A stretch of 64,000 nt of DNA from Caballeronia sp. SEWSISQ10-4 2 (GTDB lineage Bacteria > Pseudomonadota > Gammaproteobacteria > Burkholderiales > Burkholderiaceae): the NCBI RefSeq assembly GCF_030464885.1, contig NZ_JALPRJ010000001.1, positions 124,001-188,000 on the forward strand, read 5' to 3'. A program made the translations under genes and the position numbers. The notes beneath the pieces are model-generated. The model had not been told where the DNA came from. It made no database searches and was given only the letters and a program-made list of their open reading frames with translations. This document shows positions 9,073-19,042 of the stretch, piece by piece; positions within the stretch are counted from its first letter, which is position 1, and every line of letters starts with the position of its first letter.

Positions 9073-9312
9073 TTTGAGGGACGGTTTGGCGTGGGGGCAT
9101 TCGGTAAGCTTCGAAACGAAATCTTCGACGCCCGCCCGACCCGGCCCGCATCGGCTCGATGCACGCATTGCCGCCCCTGACCGATTGCCTGATCGCTTGA
9201 CTACGGCTCTCCATCGCCGCGTTCAGGGCGGTTAAACTCGGCGGTATCGATTCATCTTTGTCTGAGCCTGGGTTCGCCGCTCACATCGCTTACATCATTC
9301 CTGGTTCCTTGC

Positions 9313-12300
9313 ATGCACACGGTAGTTTTCGGCTGGTTCGGTGCTTCGGCCGTCTGGTTCATTCCCCTTCTATGGCGCATCGTCAAGTCCGTTCTGCCGA
9401 ACGGCGGCGGCCTGCGCGGCCCCGGCACGATCCGGCTTTGGCTCGGTTTCTTCTGCGTGCTCCTCGCGAGCTGCACGCTCGAAGCCGCGCTGTTTCATTC
9501 GTTTGCATTCGCCGCCAATGTCGACCATCTCGGCCATGCGCTGCTCACCGGCTTGGGCGGACACGCCGGGGTGATCAGCACGACGGGCGCGCTGAGCGTG
9601 GGCGCCGGCGCGGCCGCCGTTTTCCTGATCAGCTTGCCGTGGCTCTGCGGGTTCAAGTGGCGCGAAACCCTGAGCTGGGCAAACGGCGCGTTTGGCTTGG
9701 GCCTGAAACCAGAGTGGTTCGCGGCACGGGAACGCACGGTCCGGGAGAAGCCATCACGCGGCCGGGCATCGCGCGATAAGGCAGAGACGCGAGGCGCCAG
9801 CGCTGGCCTCGGCGGCTTCAGGACGAGTGGCACAAGCGGCGTTACGCCTTCGGGCAGAACCTCGCACGAAGCTCCTGCGCTCGGCTTGCCGACGGCAACG
9901 CAGCGTCAGGGTGGACGCTATCAGCGGCCGACCGTCTGGAGGCCGCAACCGGCCCGGCGAAGCGAAGCCGAGCGGCCGATGCGTGGCCCTGAGGCAGCGC
10001 GTCCGATCGAACCTGTATCGGCGAATAATCTTGAACCGGGTAGCGGCAAGGATAGTTATTCCGATCGTTTCCCCGATGCGCGCCCGGCGGCTTTGCACAA
10101 TGGTCGTGGCGTTGGAGCAAGAGAGCCGCTCGAACCTGTTGCGCCGGCTGGCTGGTTGAAAACCGGCGCGTCGTCGGGAACCCGGGAACAGGCAGCGGGC
10201 GGGAATGCGCCCGCTGCCGGGTTGACGGGTGCCGCTAATGCAGCGGGTACGGCGCCGTCGAATAGCACCCGGACGGCGGCAACACGCGGGACCGATCGTT
10301 CCGCCGATGCCGGCACGTCGCGTCGACCGGAAGTATCGCGTTCGTCGCTTAACGGAAGCGCGCCGGGCGCCGTCCGTGCATCTGGTTCTTCTGGCGTTTC
10401 GCAGGTTTCGCAGGCCGCTTCGCGCACTACATCGATAACCCCGGCCCGCGGCGTGTCTTCTCCTCCCATCGTTTCGAGCGAATCTTTTTTTGCGGCGACA
10501 GCGTCGTCGGCGGCTGTTCCCACTAAACCCGCCGGTGCGCCGCCAGCTCCTGAACGTATCAAGGAGACGTTGCGCTCCATCGAGCAAAACGCCGCGCAAT
10601 GGACCACGCGCGCAGGCGATATCGATGCGGCGCGGGACGCGGGAGCAGAGCCTGATTCAGACGATGCGAACAGCGAGCGCGACGCCGCGCCGTTGGATGC
10701 TTCGAGCGCTTCGGAGGATGCGGCTATTTCGCCGGCTACGGAGACTTTGGCCACGTCCAGTGCGCCGATAGTTGCCCCGTCCGCGAACCAACCCGGCCAG
10801 CCGGGACTAACGGAAGGCGTTGCACCGATGGCGGCATCGAGTGTCGCGGGCACGTACTCGTCGAGTGCTTCGCTGCGCGACGGCTACACGTTCACCACGG
10901 GCGCTCAGACCATCGGGCGCGAACCGACGCCGCTCGATAAGAGCACAAACACAAACGAAGCAGACATCCGCGACAACGCCGCCCTGCCCCATCCGGCAGC
11001 CCCGGACACAACGGCGACGAACGCGCCAAGCTCACCGCCGACGCCAACGCCGACATCAACCCCGGCTCATCCCAGCGATCTCCCGCAGTGGGCGATCCGT
11101 GCCGCGCAAACGCATGCCGTGCAGACGACGCGAGACAACGCCCCGACGGCACCGTCATCGCCGATATCGGAAAGCTCGGCAACCTCGCCCGTCAATCCGG
11201 TCCAGACGCCGCCATGGCAGGACGGAGCAAGCGCTGCACGTCCGCCTGTGCCGCCGTTTAGCGTTATCGATACGAACGCCACGCCGAACGGAACCACGCC
11301 GAACGGAACTGACATCAACGCCAACGGGGAAGGCCCGCTCACCCCCATAGCCGCGATCCCGAACGGATACGCCGCGCAGGTTCCCATCGACCAGTCAGTA
11401 GAGCGGGAACCGGAAACCGAAGCACAACAAGACCCGACCGACGACCACCCCTCGAACGTCGTCCACTTCCCACGCGCGGCTGCGGTACCTGAAACGCTCG
11501 CACCTGATGCATCGCTGCTCCAACCCGATCCCCGTCCACCGGTGCGCGGTTTCATCGCGACCGAATTCGAGTTCCATGCGCCGGCAGCGTCAGCCGTCGA
11601 TCTCCCCGGTCTCGATCTCCTCGAACCTGCGTCCGACGAAGTCGAACCTGTCTCCGAGCAACATCTCGCCGAAACCGGCCAGTTGATCGAACAGCGGCTG
11701 CAGGAATTCAAAGTACCGGTCACGGTAGTCGGTGCATCGGCGGGACCGGTCATTACGCGCTTTGAAGTCGAACCGGCGCTTGGCGTGCGCGGCAGCCAGA
11801 TTGTGGGCTTGATGAAAGACCTGTCGCGCGGACTCGGGCTGACGTCCATCCGCGTGGTCGAAACAATTCCCGGCAAGACCTGCATGGGGCTCGAACTGCC
11901 GAACGCCAAACGGCAGATGATCCGGCTCTCCGAAATCCTGGAAGCCGATGTCTATCGCGACTCGAAGTCGTTCCTGACCATTGCGATGGGCAAGGACATC
12001 GTCGGCAATCCGGTCGTGACCGACCTCGCTCGCGCGCCTCACATGCTGGTCGCGGGTACGACGGGTTCGGGCAAATCGGTGGCGATCAACGCGATGATCC
12101 TGTCGCTGCTCTACAAGGCGAAACCGGAAGATGTGCGCCTGATCATGATCGATCCGAAGATGCTGGAACTGTCGGTGTATGAAGGCATTCCGCATCTGCT
12201 TGCACCGGTCGTGACCGACATGAAACTCGCCGCTAACGCGCTGAACTGGTGTGTCGGGGAGATGGAAAAGCGCTACAAATTGATGTCGGCGGTGGGCGTG

Positions 12301-13071
12301 CGCAATCTGCAGGGTTTCAACCAGAAAGTACGCAACGCCGACGCTGCCGGCAAGAAGCTGACGAACCCGTTTTCGCTCACGCCCGACGCGCCCGAACCGC
12401 TCGCCAAGCTGCCGATGATCGTCGTCGTGATCGACGAGCTCGCGGACCTGATGATGGTCGCGGGCAAGCAGATCGAGCAGTTGATCGCACGGCTTGCGCA
12501 GAAGGCACGCGCCGCCGGGATTCATTTGATTCTCGCGACGCAGCGGCCATCGGTGGATGTGATCACTGGCCTCATCAAGGCGAACATTCCGACGCGCGTG
12601 GCGTTCCAGGTGTCCTCGAAGATCGATTCGCGCACGATCCTCGACCAGATGGGCGCGGAGTCATTGCTCGGCGCCGGCGATATGTTGTTCCTGCCGCCCG
12701 GCACGGGTTATCCGCAACGTGTGCATGGCGCGTTTGTCGCCGATGAAGAAGTCCACAGCGTCGTGGAATATCTGAAGCAATTTGGCGAGCCGGAATACGA
12801 GGAAGGGATCTTGTCGGGCCCAACGCCCGAAGGCGGCACGCCGGATCTGTTCGGCGAGACGCCGGATGCAGAAGCGGATCCGCTCTACGACGAAGCCGTA
12901 TCGTTCGTGTTGCGCACGCGCCGGGCATCGATTTCGTCGGTGCAGCGGCAATTGCGCATTGGCTACAACCGCGCGGCACGGCTGGTCGAGCAGATGGAAA
13001 CAGCCGGCCTGGTCTCGCCGATGGGCACGAACGGGAACCGCGAAGTGCTCGCACCGGGGCCCGCGGAATAA
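9313..13071 (+). CDS. ftsK: DNA translocase FtsK, long-linker form
   Basis: A 1252-residue septal DNA pump that moves chromosome ends at division and activates XerCD at dif. The N-terminal 130 residues hold about three membrane helices. They are followed by some 620 residues of Ala/Ser/Thr/Pro-rich, probably disordered linker. The motor begins near 765, with the alpha domain and then the RecA-like beta domain: Walker A GTTGSGKS (915-922) and Walker B LIMIDPK (D947). The C-terminal about 65 residues form the winged-helix gamma domain that reads KOPS ([21 protein letters not shown]). ATG 9313 is the only ATG-type start near the membrane region; no extra N-terminal helix is encoded in frame upstream. 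Burkholderiaceae often carry a second shorter ftsK elsewhere. Confidence 0.93.
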   Translation: MHTVVFGWFGASAVWFIPLLWRIVKSVLPNGGGLRGPGTIRLWLGFFCVLLASCTLEAALFHSFAFAANVDHLGHALLTGLGGHAGVISTTGALSVGAGAAAVFLISLPWLCGFKWRETLSWANGAFGLGLKPEWFAARERTVREKPSRGRASRDKAETRGASAGLGGFRTSGTSGVTPSGRTSHEAPALGLPTATQRQGGRYQRPTVWRPQPARRSEAERPMRGPEAARPIEPVSANNLEPGSGKDSYSDRFPDARPAALHNGRGVGAREPLEPVAPAGWLKTGASSGTREQAAGGNAPAAGLTGAANAAGTAPSNSTRTAATRGTDRSADAGTSRRPEVSRSSLNGSAPGAVRASGSSGVSQVSQAASRTTSITPARGVSSPPIVSSESFFAATASSAAVPTKPAGAPPAPERIKETLRSIEQNAAQWTTRAGDIDAARDAGAEPDSDDANSERDAAPLDASSASEDAAISPATETLATSSAPIVAPSANQPGQPGLTEGVAPMAASSVAGTYSSSASLRDGYTFTTGAQTIGREPTPLDKSTNTNEADIRDNAALPHPAAPDTTATNAPSSPPTPTPTSTPAHPSDLPQWAIRAAQTHAVQTTRDNAPTAPSSPISESSATSPVNPVQTPPWQDGASAARPPVPPFSVIDTNATPNGTTPNGTDINANGEGPLTPIAAIPNGYAAQVPIDQSVEREPETEAQQDPTDDHPSNVVHFPRAAAVPETLAPDASLLQPDPRPPVRGFIATEFEFHAPAASAVDLPGLDLLEPASDEVEPVSEQHLAETGQLIEQRLQEFKVPVTVVGASAGPVITRFEVEPALGVRGSQIVGLMKDLSRGLGLTSIRVVETIPGKTCMGLELPNAKRQMIRLSEILEADVYRDSKSFLTIAMGKDIVGNPVVTDLARAPHMLVAGTTGSGKSVAINAMILSLLYKAKPEDVRLIMIDPKMLELSVYEGIPHLLAPVVTDMKLAANALNWCVGEMEKRYKLMSAVGVRNLQGFNQKVRNADAAGKKLTNPFSLTPDAPEPLAKLPMIVVVIDELADLMMVAGKQIEQLIARLAQKARAAGIHLILATQRPSVDVITGLIKANIPTRVAFQVSSKIDSRTILDQMGAESLLGAGDMLFLPPGTGYPQRVHGAFVADEEVHSVVEYLKQFGEPEYEEGILSGPTPEGGTPDLFGETPDAEADPLYDEAVSFVLRTRRASISSVQRQLRIGYNRAARLVEQMETAGLVSPMGTNGNREVLAPGPAE

Positions 13072-13082
13072 GCGATTATCGA

Positions 13083-13120
13083 TGCTCAAACGGCGGTGCC
13101 GTGTAACCGCCGCATGAGCA
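13083..13120. terminator. Hairpin between convergent ftsK and zntB
   Basis: TGCTCA-AA-CGGCGG pairs with CCGCCG-CA-TGAGCA around a 10-base loop, 12 bases past the ftsK stop and 13 before the zntB stop. It lacks a long T-tract, so termination strength is uncertain, but the position suits both genes. Confidence 0.55.
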
Positions 13121-13132
13121 CTTCATCTCAAC

Positions 13133-14194
13133 TCACCACAACCGCAATCGCCGCAGCAAATAAAGCGTGAAGGCCGCGCAAACACCCATCACACCTATCA
13201 CGATCATGAACGAATAGCGCTCGTGCGTGCCGGGCAATCCGGCCACGTTCATGCCGAAGATACCGGACACGAGCGTCGCGGGCATCAGCAACGCGGACAG
13301 GATCGCGAGCCACAGCAGCTTGCGGTTGATGTCCTCAGAGAGCAGCGCCGCTATCTCGTCCTGCAGCAGCTTCGAGCGTTCGTATTGCGCCTCGAGCCCG
13401 GCACCCAGTCCATTGAGCACTTGAATCGCCTGGATCAGCGTTTCCATCGATCGCGGTTCCGCCCATTCCAGCCTCCGCAGCACCAGTTGCGTGAGCGCGT
13501 TGCGTTCCGGATCGACAAATCGCTTCACCTCTACCAGACGCCGCCGCACCGAACCCAGCTCGGCGCGCCAGTTCGAATGACGACCGTCGAGTACGCCCTC
13601 CTCGACATCGTCGAGCCGGTCGCCGATTTCATCGATACGATCCGCAAACGTCTCGTTCAACGCGCGAATCAGGCCGGCGAAAAGATCGACGGTATCGCGG
13701 AACATCGCGCCTTCGAGCACGGCATGACGCAGCCGGTCGGTGGATTGCAGCGGCTGCGCGCGCACCGTGATCATGCGGTTTTTATCGACGTAAAAGCGCA
13801 GCGCGCCCGTCGCCCGGCGCGTCGCCTGGGCGTTCGGATCGGCGTCCGGCGTGTCCGCGACGCGCTCCAGATCCGCGACCACGCCGTACATGAACGTCGC
13901 CCCCATGTGCACGCGCGGCCGCTTGTCCTCGCCGTTCAGGAATTCGCGGGCGACATCGGGCATCGCGGTCACGCCGGTCAGCCAGCTTTCGACGGTGTCG
14001 TCGTTTGCGCTCAGATGCAGCCACGTGGGACCTTCGCCCACGATCTCGCGACGCGCTTCGTCCCATGACAACCGCAACGCCTCCGCGCCGGCAAAGCGGA
14101 ACGCGCAGATGAAGCCCGGCGGTGTGGGCGCGTCCTGTAATGCATTCCCGGCGACATGGCCGGATTCCCTGCTGGGTGCTGACGTAATGTTCAA
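13133..14194 (-). CDS. zntB: ZntB/CorA-family metal ion transporter
   Basis: A 353-residue inner-membrane transporter of the CorA superfamily. A long cytoplasmic N-terminal domain (1-285) with extended coiled helices is followed by two C-terminal membrane helices (about 292-312 and 328-347) joined by the signature FGMNVAGLPG loop (GMN 314-316). FGMN rather than the classic YGMN, with no acidic pair after it, fits ZntB better than CorA. ZntB proteins move zinc across the inner membrane with proton coupling. No metal-regulator gene is adjacent. Complete and intact. Confidence 0.85.
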   Translation of the reverse strand: MNITSAPSRESGHVAGNALQDAPTPPGFICAFRFAGAEALRLSWDEARREIVGEGPTWLHLSANDDTVESWLTGVTAMPDVAREFLNGEDKRPRVHMGATFMYGVVADLERVADTPDADPNAQATRRATGALRFYVDKNRMITVRAQPLQSTDRLRHAVLEGAMFRDTVDLFAGLIRALNETFADRIDEIGDRLDDVEEGVLDGRHSNWRAELGSVRRRLVEVKRFVDPERNALTQLVLRRLEWAEPRSMETLIQAIQVLNGLGAGLEAQYERSKLLQDEIAALLSEDINRKLLWLAILSALLMPATLVSGIFGMNVAGLPGTHERYSFMIVIGVMGVCAAFTLYLLRRLRLW

Positions 14195-14319
14195 CGTTGA
14201 ATTCCTTCTATACCGGGTCGAGCCCCGGCCTTACTGGTTAAACCATCACCACGTTGATTACGAAACTGCGCCGCGGTTCGCGAAACTCCTTCGCCCCGCG
14301 GCGCAGATAGACACAATCA

Positions 14320-15642
14320 TCAGGAAGGCGAAACAAATTTGAAATCGACCGGCGAACCGAGCTCCAGGCGCTTGGGATCCGACGCGAGTTCGCCCGTGTC
14401 CGGATTGCGCCTGAAGAAGTAGACGCTGTCGCTACCCTGATTGCCGACGATCAACCAGCGTCCAGTCGGATCGATGGCAAATTCGCGCGGCGTCTTGCCG
14501 AGCGTGGAAGTCCGGCCGAGCAGCTTGAGATGACCATCGGACGGATTGACGGCATAGCGCACGATTTCGTTCGCATCGCCGCGATTGGTGGCGTAAAGAA
14601 AGCGGCCATCCGGCGACAGATGGATCGCGCCGCCGCCAATCTTGCCCTTGAAACCGGGCGCGGTCATGGGCAGGGTTTGCCTGAGCGTGAGCTTGCCGTC
14701 GTCATAGTCGTACATCGTTACCGATGCATTCATTTCCGTCGTCAGGTAGGCGTGTTTGCCGGCTTGATCGAAGATCAGATGACGCGGCCCGGAACCGGGT
14801 TTCACGAGCGTATAACGCGACTCGGTCGGCCCGAACAAACCGCGGCTGCCGTCGGGCGTGTATCGATACGAATACAGCTTGTCCGCACCCAGGTCCTGCG
14901 CGAACAGATAGCGGCCATCGGTCGAAAACACGGTGGAGTGCACGTGCGAATTGTCCTGGCGCCCTTTCACGGGACCGCTGCCGTCGTGATGCACGGTGAG
15001 CACCGACGGCCCCACGCGCTCGCCGTCCAGCGGAAACACGGCAAAGCTGCCACCTGGATTCGACGCCACCGAGTAATTGGCGGTCAGCAGATAGCGGCCA
15101 TCCGGCGATATCGCGAGATACGCGGGATCGTTGCCATCGGCGGAGACGCGGTTCACGAAGGTGAGCTGTCCGCTCGATGGATCGAAGCGAAACGCGCTGA
15201 TGCCGCCGCGTTGGGTGGCAGGGCCGTTGTCGCCGGGCAATTCGTTCACGGCGTAGACGTGCTGCCGATCCTTGCTCACCACGAGATACGACGGATTCAC
15301 CGCCTGCGCCGACGCAAGCCGCGTGGTCTCACCGGTGCCCGCATCGAATCGATACACATAGATGCCCTCGCTCTTGCCGCTGCCGGTGTACGTGCCCACC
15401 AGCAAGTCGAACACGTTGCTGCCGGGCGCAGTGCCGGCACTTTGCGCGAAGGCTTGGGCGGCAGTGAGCGACAACACCGCGGCCAGGCTCGCCGCGAAAC
15501 CTCCTAATAGAATTCGACGCTGCCCGGACTGATGCAAACGCACCGGTCCAGCGGCGCGGCACGCTGTTTGCGTGAGAGCCAAGCCCTGGACGCGGAGCGC
15601 AGAAGCAAGACGTGTGAAACGAGTGAAATCCGCCACATGCAT
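14320..15642 (-). CDS. Secreted lactonase-family beta-propeller
   Basis: A 440-residue protein of the seven-bladed propeller family that includes cytoplasmic 6-phosphogluconolactonase (Pgl). Repeated blade signatures are visible, such as LVGTYTGSGKSEGIYVY, LAISPDGRYLLTANY, VFSTDGRYLFAQDLG and LSPDGRFLYATNRG. Unlike Pgl it has an N-terminal export signal (about 65-95, with RR before a hydrophobic run ending AQA), so it acts outside the cytoplasm and probably does not serve the pentose phosphate route. I chose ATG 15642 because AGGAGG lies eight bases upstream. True substrate unknown. Confidence 0.82.
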   Translation of the reverse strand: MHVADFTRFTRLASALRVQGLALTQTACRAAGPVRLHQSGQRRILLGGFAASLAAVLSLTAAQAFAQSAGTAPGSNVFDLLVGTYTGSGKSEGIYVYRFDAGTGETTRLASAQAVNPSYLVVSKDRQHVYAVNELPGDNGPATQRGGISAFRFDPSSGQLTFVNRVSADGNDPAYLAISPDGRYLLTANYSVASNPGGSFAVFPLDGERVGPSVLTVHHDGSGPVKGRQDNSHVHSTVFSTDGRYLFAQDLGADKLYSYRYTPDGSRGLFGPTESRYTLVKPGSGPRHLIFDQAGKHAYLTTEMNASVTMYDYDDGKLTLRQTLPMTAPGFKGKIGGGAIHLSPDGRFLYATNRGDANEIVRYAVNPSDGHLKLLGRTSTLGKTPREFAIDPTGRWLIVGNQGSDSVYFFRRNPDTGELASDPKRLELGSPVDFKFVSPS

Positions 15643-15776
15643 ACAACCTCCTGATCGTTCGTTACTACGGCTTGTTTCAGGTCTTATGGGTCGTGGAAAG
15701 AGCCCGATTGTCACCGGCTACTGCTTCGGCGCATGATGCAACCCAATTCCCATCAAAAAATCAACAAGGAGTCGCC

Positions 15777-15929
15777 ATGAATATCCATCTGAGCCTCGGA
15801 CCGCTGGTCGCGCTGATAGCTGGCATTCTGATCCTGATCGTGCCGCGCCTGCTCAACTTCATTGTCGCGATTTACCTGATCATCATTGGACTGATCGGCG
15901 TATTCGGGCTTAGCGCGACGCACTTCTGA
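15777..15929 (+). CDS. DUF3096 single-helix membrane peptide
   Basis: A 50-residue peptide that is almost entirely two hydrophobic segments (LVALIAGILILIVP and FIVAIYLIIIGLIGVFG) with a Pro-Arg break, which is the DUF3096 pattern. AAGGAG lies seven bases before the ATG. It is probably an inner-membrane peptide of unknown role. It stands alone, divergent from the lactonase gene. Confidence 0.85.
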   Translation: MNIHLSLGPLVALIAGILILIVPRLLNFIVAIYLIIIGLIGVFGLSATHF

Positions 15930-16075
15930 CGGCCGCGGCCATAGGTAACGCGCCCTGTAAGACGCGGTTACGAGAGCGAGGTTCCAGAGGCGAGCAAACA
16001 CTGAACGCGGGATCTGAGGCCCCGCGTTCCATGAATGTTCTGAAGTCGAATGAAGGCTTGCGTGTTGCAGCGCAA

Positions 16076-16324
16076 TCAGTTGTTGGCGAGCTGGTCGAGC
16101 CGCATGCGGCCCTGCAGCGACAAACCGCCGACGGCGGTTTGTCCATTGATCTCGCGATGCCGCATGAAGCAGTCGCGTTCAATGAGGAATGACGCCGCGG
16201 TTTCCATCCCGTTGCGGGACAAACCGAGATTCTTGTAGTTGAGATCCAGGAGCGTGGTTTGATCGGCGATATGGCTCGCAGCCGACAGGATGGCAATGCA
16301 ATCGGCTCTTGACGGATTCAGCAT
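16076..16324 (-). CDS. Small protein of unknown function, 82 residues
   Basis: I do not recognise this gene. From ATG 16324 it encodes a soluble, mainly helical 82-residue protein (MLNPSRADCIAIL start, GRMRLDQLANN end) with two Cys and no signal or membrane segment. A longer frame to 16426 has no better ribosome site. Codon use looks coding and the protein is not low-complexity, which supports a real gene. Helix density and the basic middle part would allow a small DNA-binding or adaptor role, but that is speculation. Confidence 0.6.
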   Translation of the reverse strand: MLNPSRADCIAILSAASHIADQTTLLDLNYKNLGLSRNGMETAASFLIERDCFMRHREINGQTAVGGLSLQGRMRLDQLANN

Positions 16325-16720
16325 GGCTTTCACTTTCGATGTCCTCGAAAACGTTAAGCAAGCATGGAGCGCGTGACGTGCATTGGCGGGTCCGGCGATG
16401 TGAACCCGCGCGGCCACTTCCGGCAAACCGTCAGGCGCGAAGTTTCATTCTAAACATTTGTCACACGTTTTTCCAACCTCGTTTTTTAACTCGTTTTTCA
16501 ACCTTCGCGCACTTGTTGTTCTTGCAAGGCGGCTTTGGCTCAGCGTCATGGGTCGAAGCTGGATTGAACTTAGGGTCGGAGCCTTGGATCGGGACAGTCA
16601 TGAAGACGCGAATCGCGAATGCGCTTCATAATCGACGGCTCGAAGGACTGGAACAGCCTGGCCCCCAACAACCACGCGGCGCCTGAACTGCGGCCGCATC
16701 GAGATCGAACGCCCAAGCCT
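16325..16720. other. Intergenic region before the GH15 gene
   Basis: About 400 bases, divergent between the small unknown gene and the GH15 gene. A T/C-rich stretch (16450-16510) is visible, but no hairpin, repeat or sure promoter. The GH15 frame is open back to an ATG at 16619, so part of this may be translated. Confidence 0.5.
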
Positions 16721-18586
16721 ATGCCTGCACTGATTGAGGATTACGCCCTGATTGGCGATGGCCACACCGCCGCCCTGATTTCAAAAGAGGGCTCGATAGA
16801 CTGGCTATGCTGGCCGCGCTTCGATTCCGGCGCGTGTTTCGCCGCGCTGCTGGGCACGCCCGAAAACGGCCGCTGGCTGATCACCCCCGACCTGCCCGAC
16901 GGCGCCGTGCCGCCTGTGATCACGCGGCGCTATCGCGGCGATACGCTGATCCTCGAAACGGACTTCGAGACGCCCGAAGGCCGGGTTTCGCTCATCGACT
17001 TCATGCCGGTCCGCGACGGTGTGTCCGACCTCGTGCGGATCGTGGTCGGCCGGCGCGGCACCGTGAAGATGAAGATGGAACTGGTGCTGCGCTTCGATTA
17101 CGGTTCGTCCATTCCCTGGGTCAGCCGTCTTCCCGACGACAGCGGCATTCGCGCGATCGCCGGTCCCGATCTGTGCGTGATGCGCACGCCCATCGAACTC
17201 ACGGGCGAGAACATGCGTACGGTCGGCGAATTCACCGTCACTGAAGGCGAGCGTGTGCCCTTCTCGCTCGTGTATTCGCAATCGCATTTGCGCCTGCCTC
17301 CCGCGCTCGATCCCCATACGCAATTTGCACGCACCGAAAACTTCTGGCTGGAATGGTCGGGGCGCAGCAATCTGGACGGCCGCTGGGGTCCGGCCATCCG
17401 CCGCTCGCTGATCACGCTCAAGGCGCTGGCCTATGAGCCGACGGGCGGCATCGTTGCGGCTCCGACCACATCGTTGCCGGAGCAATTGGGCGGTACGCGC
17501 AACTGGGATTACCGATACTGCTGGTTACGCGACGCCACCATTACCCTGCTCGCGCTGATGCGCAGCGGTTACTACGACGAAGCGCGCGCATGGCGCGCCT
17601 GGCTGGGGCGCGTGATGGCCGGGTCGCCAGAACAGGTGCAGATCATGTACGGCATCGCGGGCGAGCGGCGCTTGCCGGAATGGGAAGTCGACTGGCTGCC
17701 GGGCTATGAGAATTCGAAGCCGGTGCGCATAGGCAACGGCGCGGTCAACCAACTGCAACTCGATGTCTACGGCGAAGTGATGAACGCGCTGCATCTCGCG
17801 CGCGTGGGCGGCCTGCAAGCCGATGACACCGTATGGTCGATCCAGCGCGCCATGCTCAATCATCTCGACACGGTCTGGCAGGAAGCCGACGAAGGCATCT
17901 GGGAAACGCGCGGCGGGCGGCAACAATTCACCTTTTCGAAGGTCATGGCGTGGGTGGCCTACGACCGCGCGATCAAATCGGCGGAGCAGTTCAGCCTGGA
18001 AGGTCCGCTCGATCACTGGCGCAACATGCGCGCCACCATTCACGCGGACGTGTGCGAAAAGAGCTGGAATGCGTCGATGAACTCGTTCGTCCAGACCTAC
18101 GGCGGCGACGATCTCGATGCCAGCTTGCTGCTGATTCCACTGCTGGGCTTTCTGCCGCCGGAAGATCCGCGTGTAATCGCAACGGTGCACGCCATTGAGC
18201 GCGATCTCACGCATGACGGGCTGGTGAAGCGTTATCACACGACGGAAGTCGCAGATGGCCTGCCACCCGGCGAAGGCACGTTCCTGGCCTGCAGCTTCTG
18301 GCTGGTCGACAATCTCGCGCTGCAAGGCCGTCTCGACGAAGCCCATGCGATGTTCGAACGTTTGCTCGGTCTGGCCAACGACGTCGGCCTGCTCGCCGAG
18401 GAATATGACACGGTCGCGAAACGTCAGGTCGGTAACTTCCCGCAAGCGTTCTCGCATGTTGCGCTCGTGCATACCGGCATGAACCTGATGCGCCACGAAC
18501 AGGGTATGGCGAAGGCGACGGGCCAACCTGCACGGCGTCAGGACAAACCCTCGGGTGCGACACTCACAAAAGAAAGTAAATCGTAA
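16721..18586 (+). CDS. GH15-family glucoamylase/trehalase-like glycosidase
   Basis: A 621-residue cytoplasmic enzyme of the bacterial GH15 type, hydrolysing alpha-glucosides such as trehalose or short maltodextrins. The N-terminal beta-sandwich begins with IEDYALIGDGHTAALI and SIDWLCWPRFDS. The (alpha/alpha)6 barrel has RNWDYRYCWLRDA (260-272) and LPEWEVDWLPGY, which line the active site in this family. Start 16721 matches the usual family N-terminus, but no strong ribosome site precedes it; the frame extends to ATG 16619 (655 residues). Many close relatives sit beside trehalose or glycogen genes; here the neighbour is phaZ. Substrate specificity is not decidable. Confidence 0.85.
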   Translation: MPALIEDYALIGDGHTAALISKEGSIDWLCWPRFDSGACFAALLGTPENGRWLITPDLPDGAVPPVITRRYRGDTLILETDFETPEGRVSLIDFMPVRDGVSDLVRIVVGRRGTVKMKMELVLRFDYGSSIPWVSRLPDDSGIRAIAGPDLCVMRTPIELTGENMRTVGEFTVTEGERVPFSLVYSQSHLRLPPALDPHTQFARTENFWLEWSGRSNLDGRWGPAIRRSLITLKALAYEPTGGIVAAPTTSLPEQLGGTRNWDYRYCWLRDATITLLALMRSGYYDEARAWRAWLGRVMAGSPEQVQIMYGIAGERRLPEWEVDWLPGYENSKPVRIGNGAVNQLQLDVYGEVMNALHLARVGGLQADDTVWSIQRAMLNHLDTVWQEADEGIWETRGGRQQFTFSKVMAWVAYDRAIKSAEQFSLEGPLDHWRNMRATIHADVCEKSWNASMNSFVQTYGGDDLDASLLLIPLLGFLPPEDPRVIATVHAIERDLTHDGLVKRYHTTEVADGLPPGEGTFLACSFWLVDNLALQGRLDEAHAMFERLLGLANDVGLLAEEYDTVAKRQVGNFPQAFSHVALVHTGMNLMRHEQGMAKATGQPARRQDKPSGATLTKESKS

Positions 18587-19042
18587 TGTTCTTGGAATAA
18601 TTGACGGTAATTAACGAATTAGCCGCAAATTTGACGCCGGATAGCGGCATAGAGCACGTATGTTGCATTGCACAAGAGCGCATTCTTGGCTATGATCGAC
18701 AAGGCTTTCCGACCGGTCGTTCAACGAATGTAATTTTGAATGGGGTTTAGTGTCACGGCTTAGCCGGCATGTGTTTCGTGTGCTGTTCCATGTTCAGCCC
18801 AGAAGGCGCAACGCCGGCTTATCCAGTCCCTGCCCCCATTTCCCGTGACCCCTCGTTCGGCAAATAAGCAACGACGAAGCAACGAATAACTGCCAGCACC
18901 AGCAACGCGGTGCGATCGACGAACTGCACGCCGAGCCGGGAGCCTGCGAAAGCCTGACCCCGGCAAGACGCCACCGCCGATAGAGGCCAACCGCCGGACA
19001 CGCTCACGGACACGGGCGCTTCCGGTTTTACACAGGTCAAAC
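18587..19042. other. Long leader region upstream of phaZ
   Basis: 456 bases without a supportable gene. The first third is A/T-rich and holds a promoter-like pair near 18668-18696 overlapped by a TGC-N3-GCA element; the remainder to the phaZ ATG is GC-rich with no strong hairpin. Confidence 0.55.
18664..18696 (+). promoter_or_regulatory. Candidate sigma70 promoter with PhaR-like box
   Basis: TTGCAC (18668-18673), a 17-base spacer and TATGAT (18691-18696) form a good sigma70 pair. The -35 is overlapped by TGCATTGCACAA (18664-18675), which has the TGC-N3-GCA layout described for PhaR, the PHA-responsive repressor. It points to phaZ, 347 bases downstream. Inference only. Confidence 0.45.
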
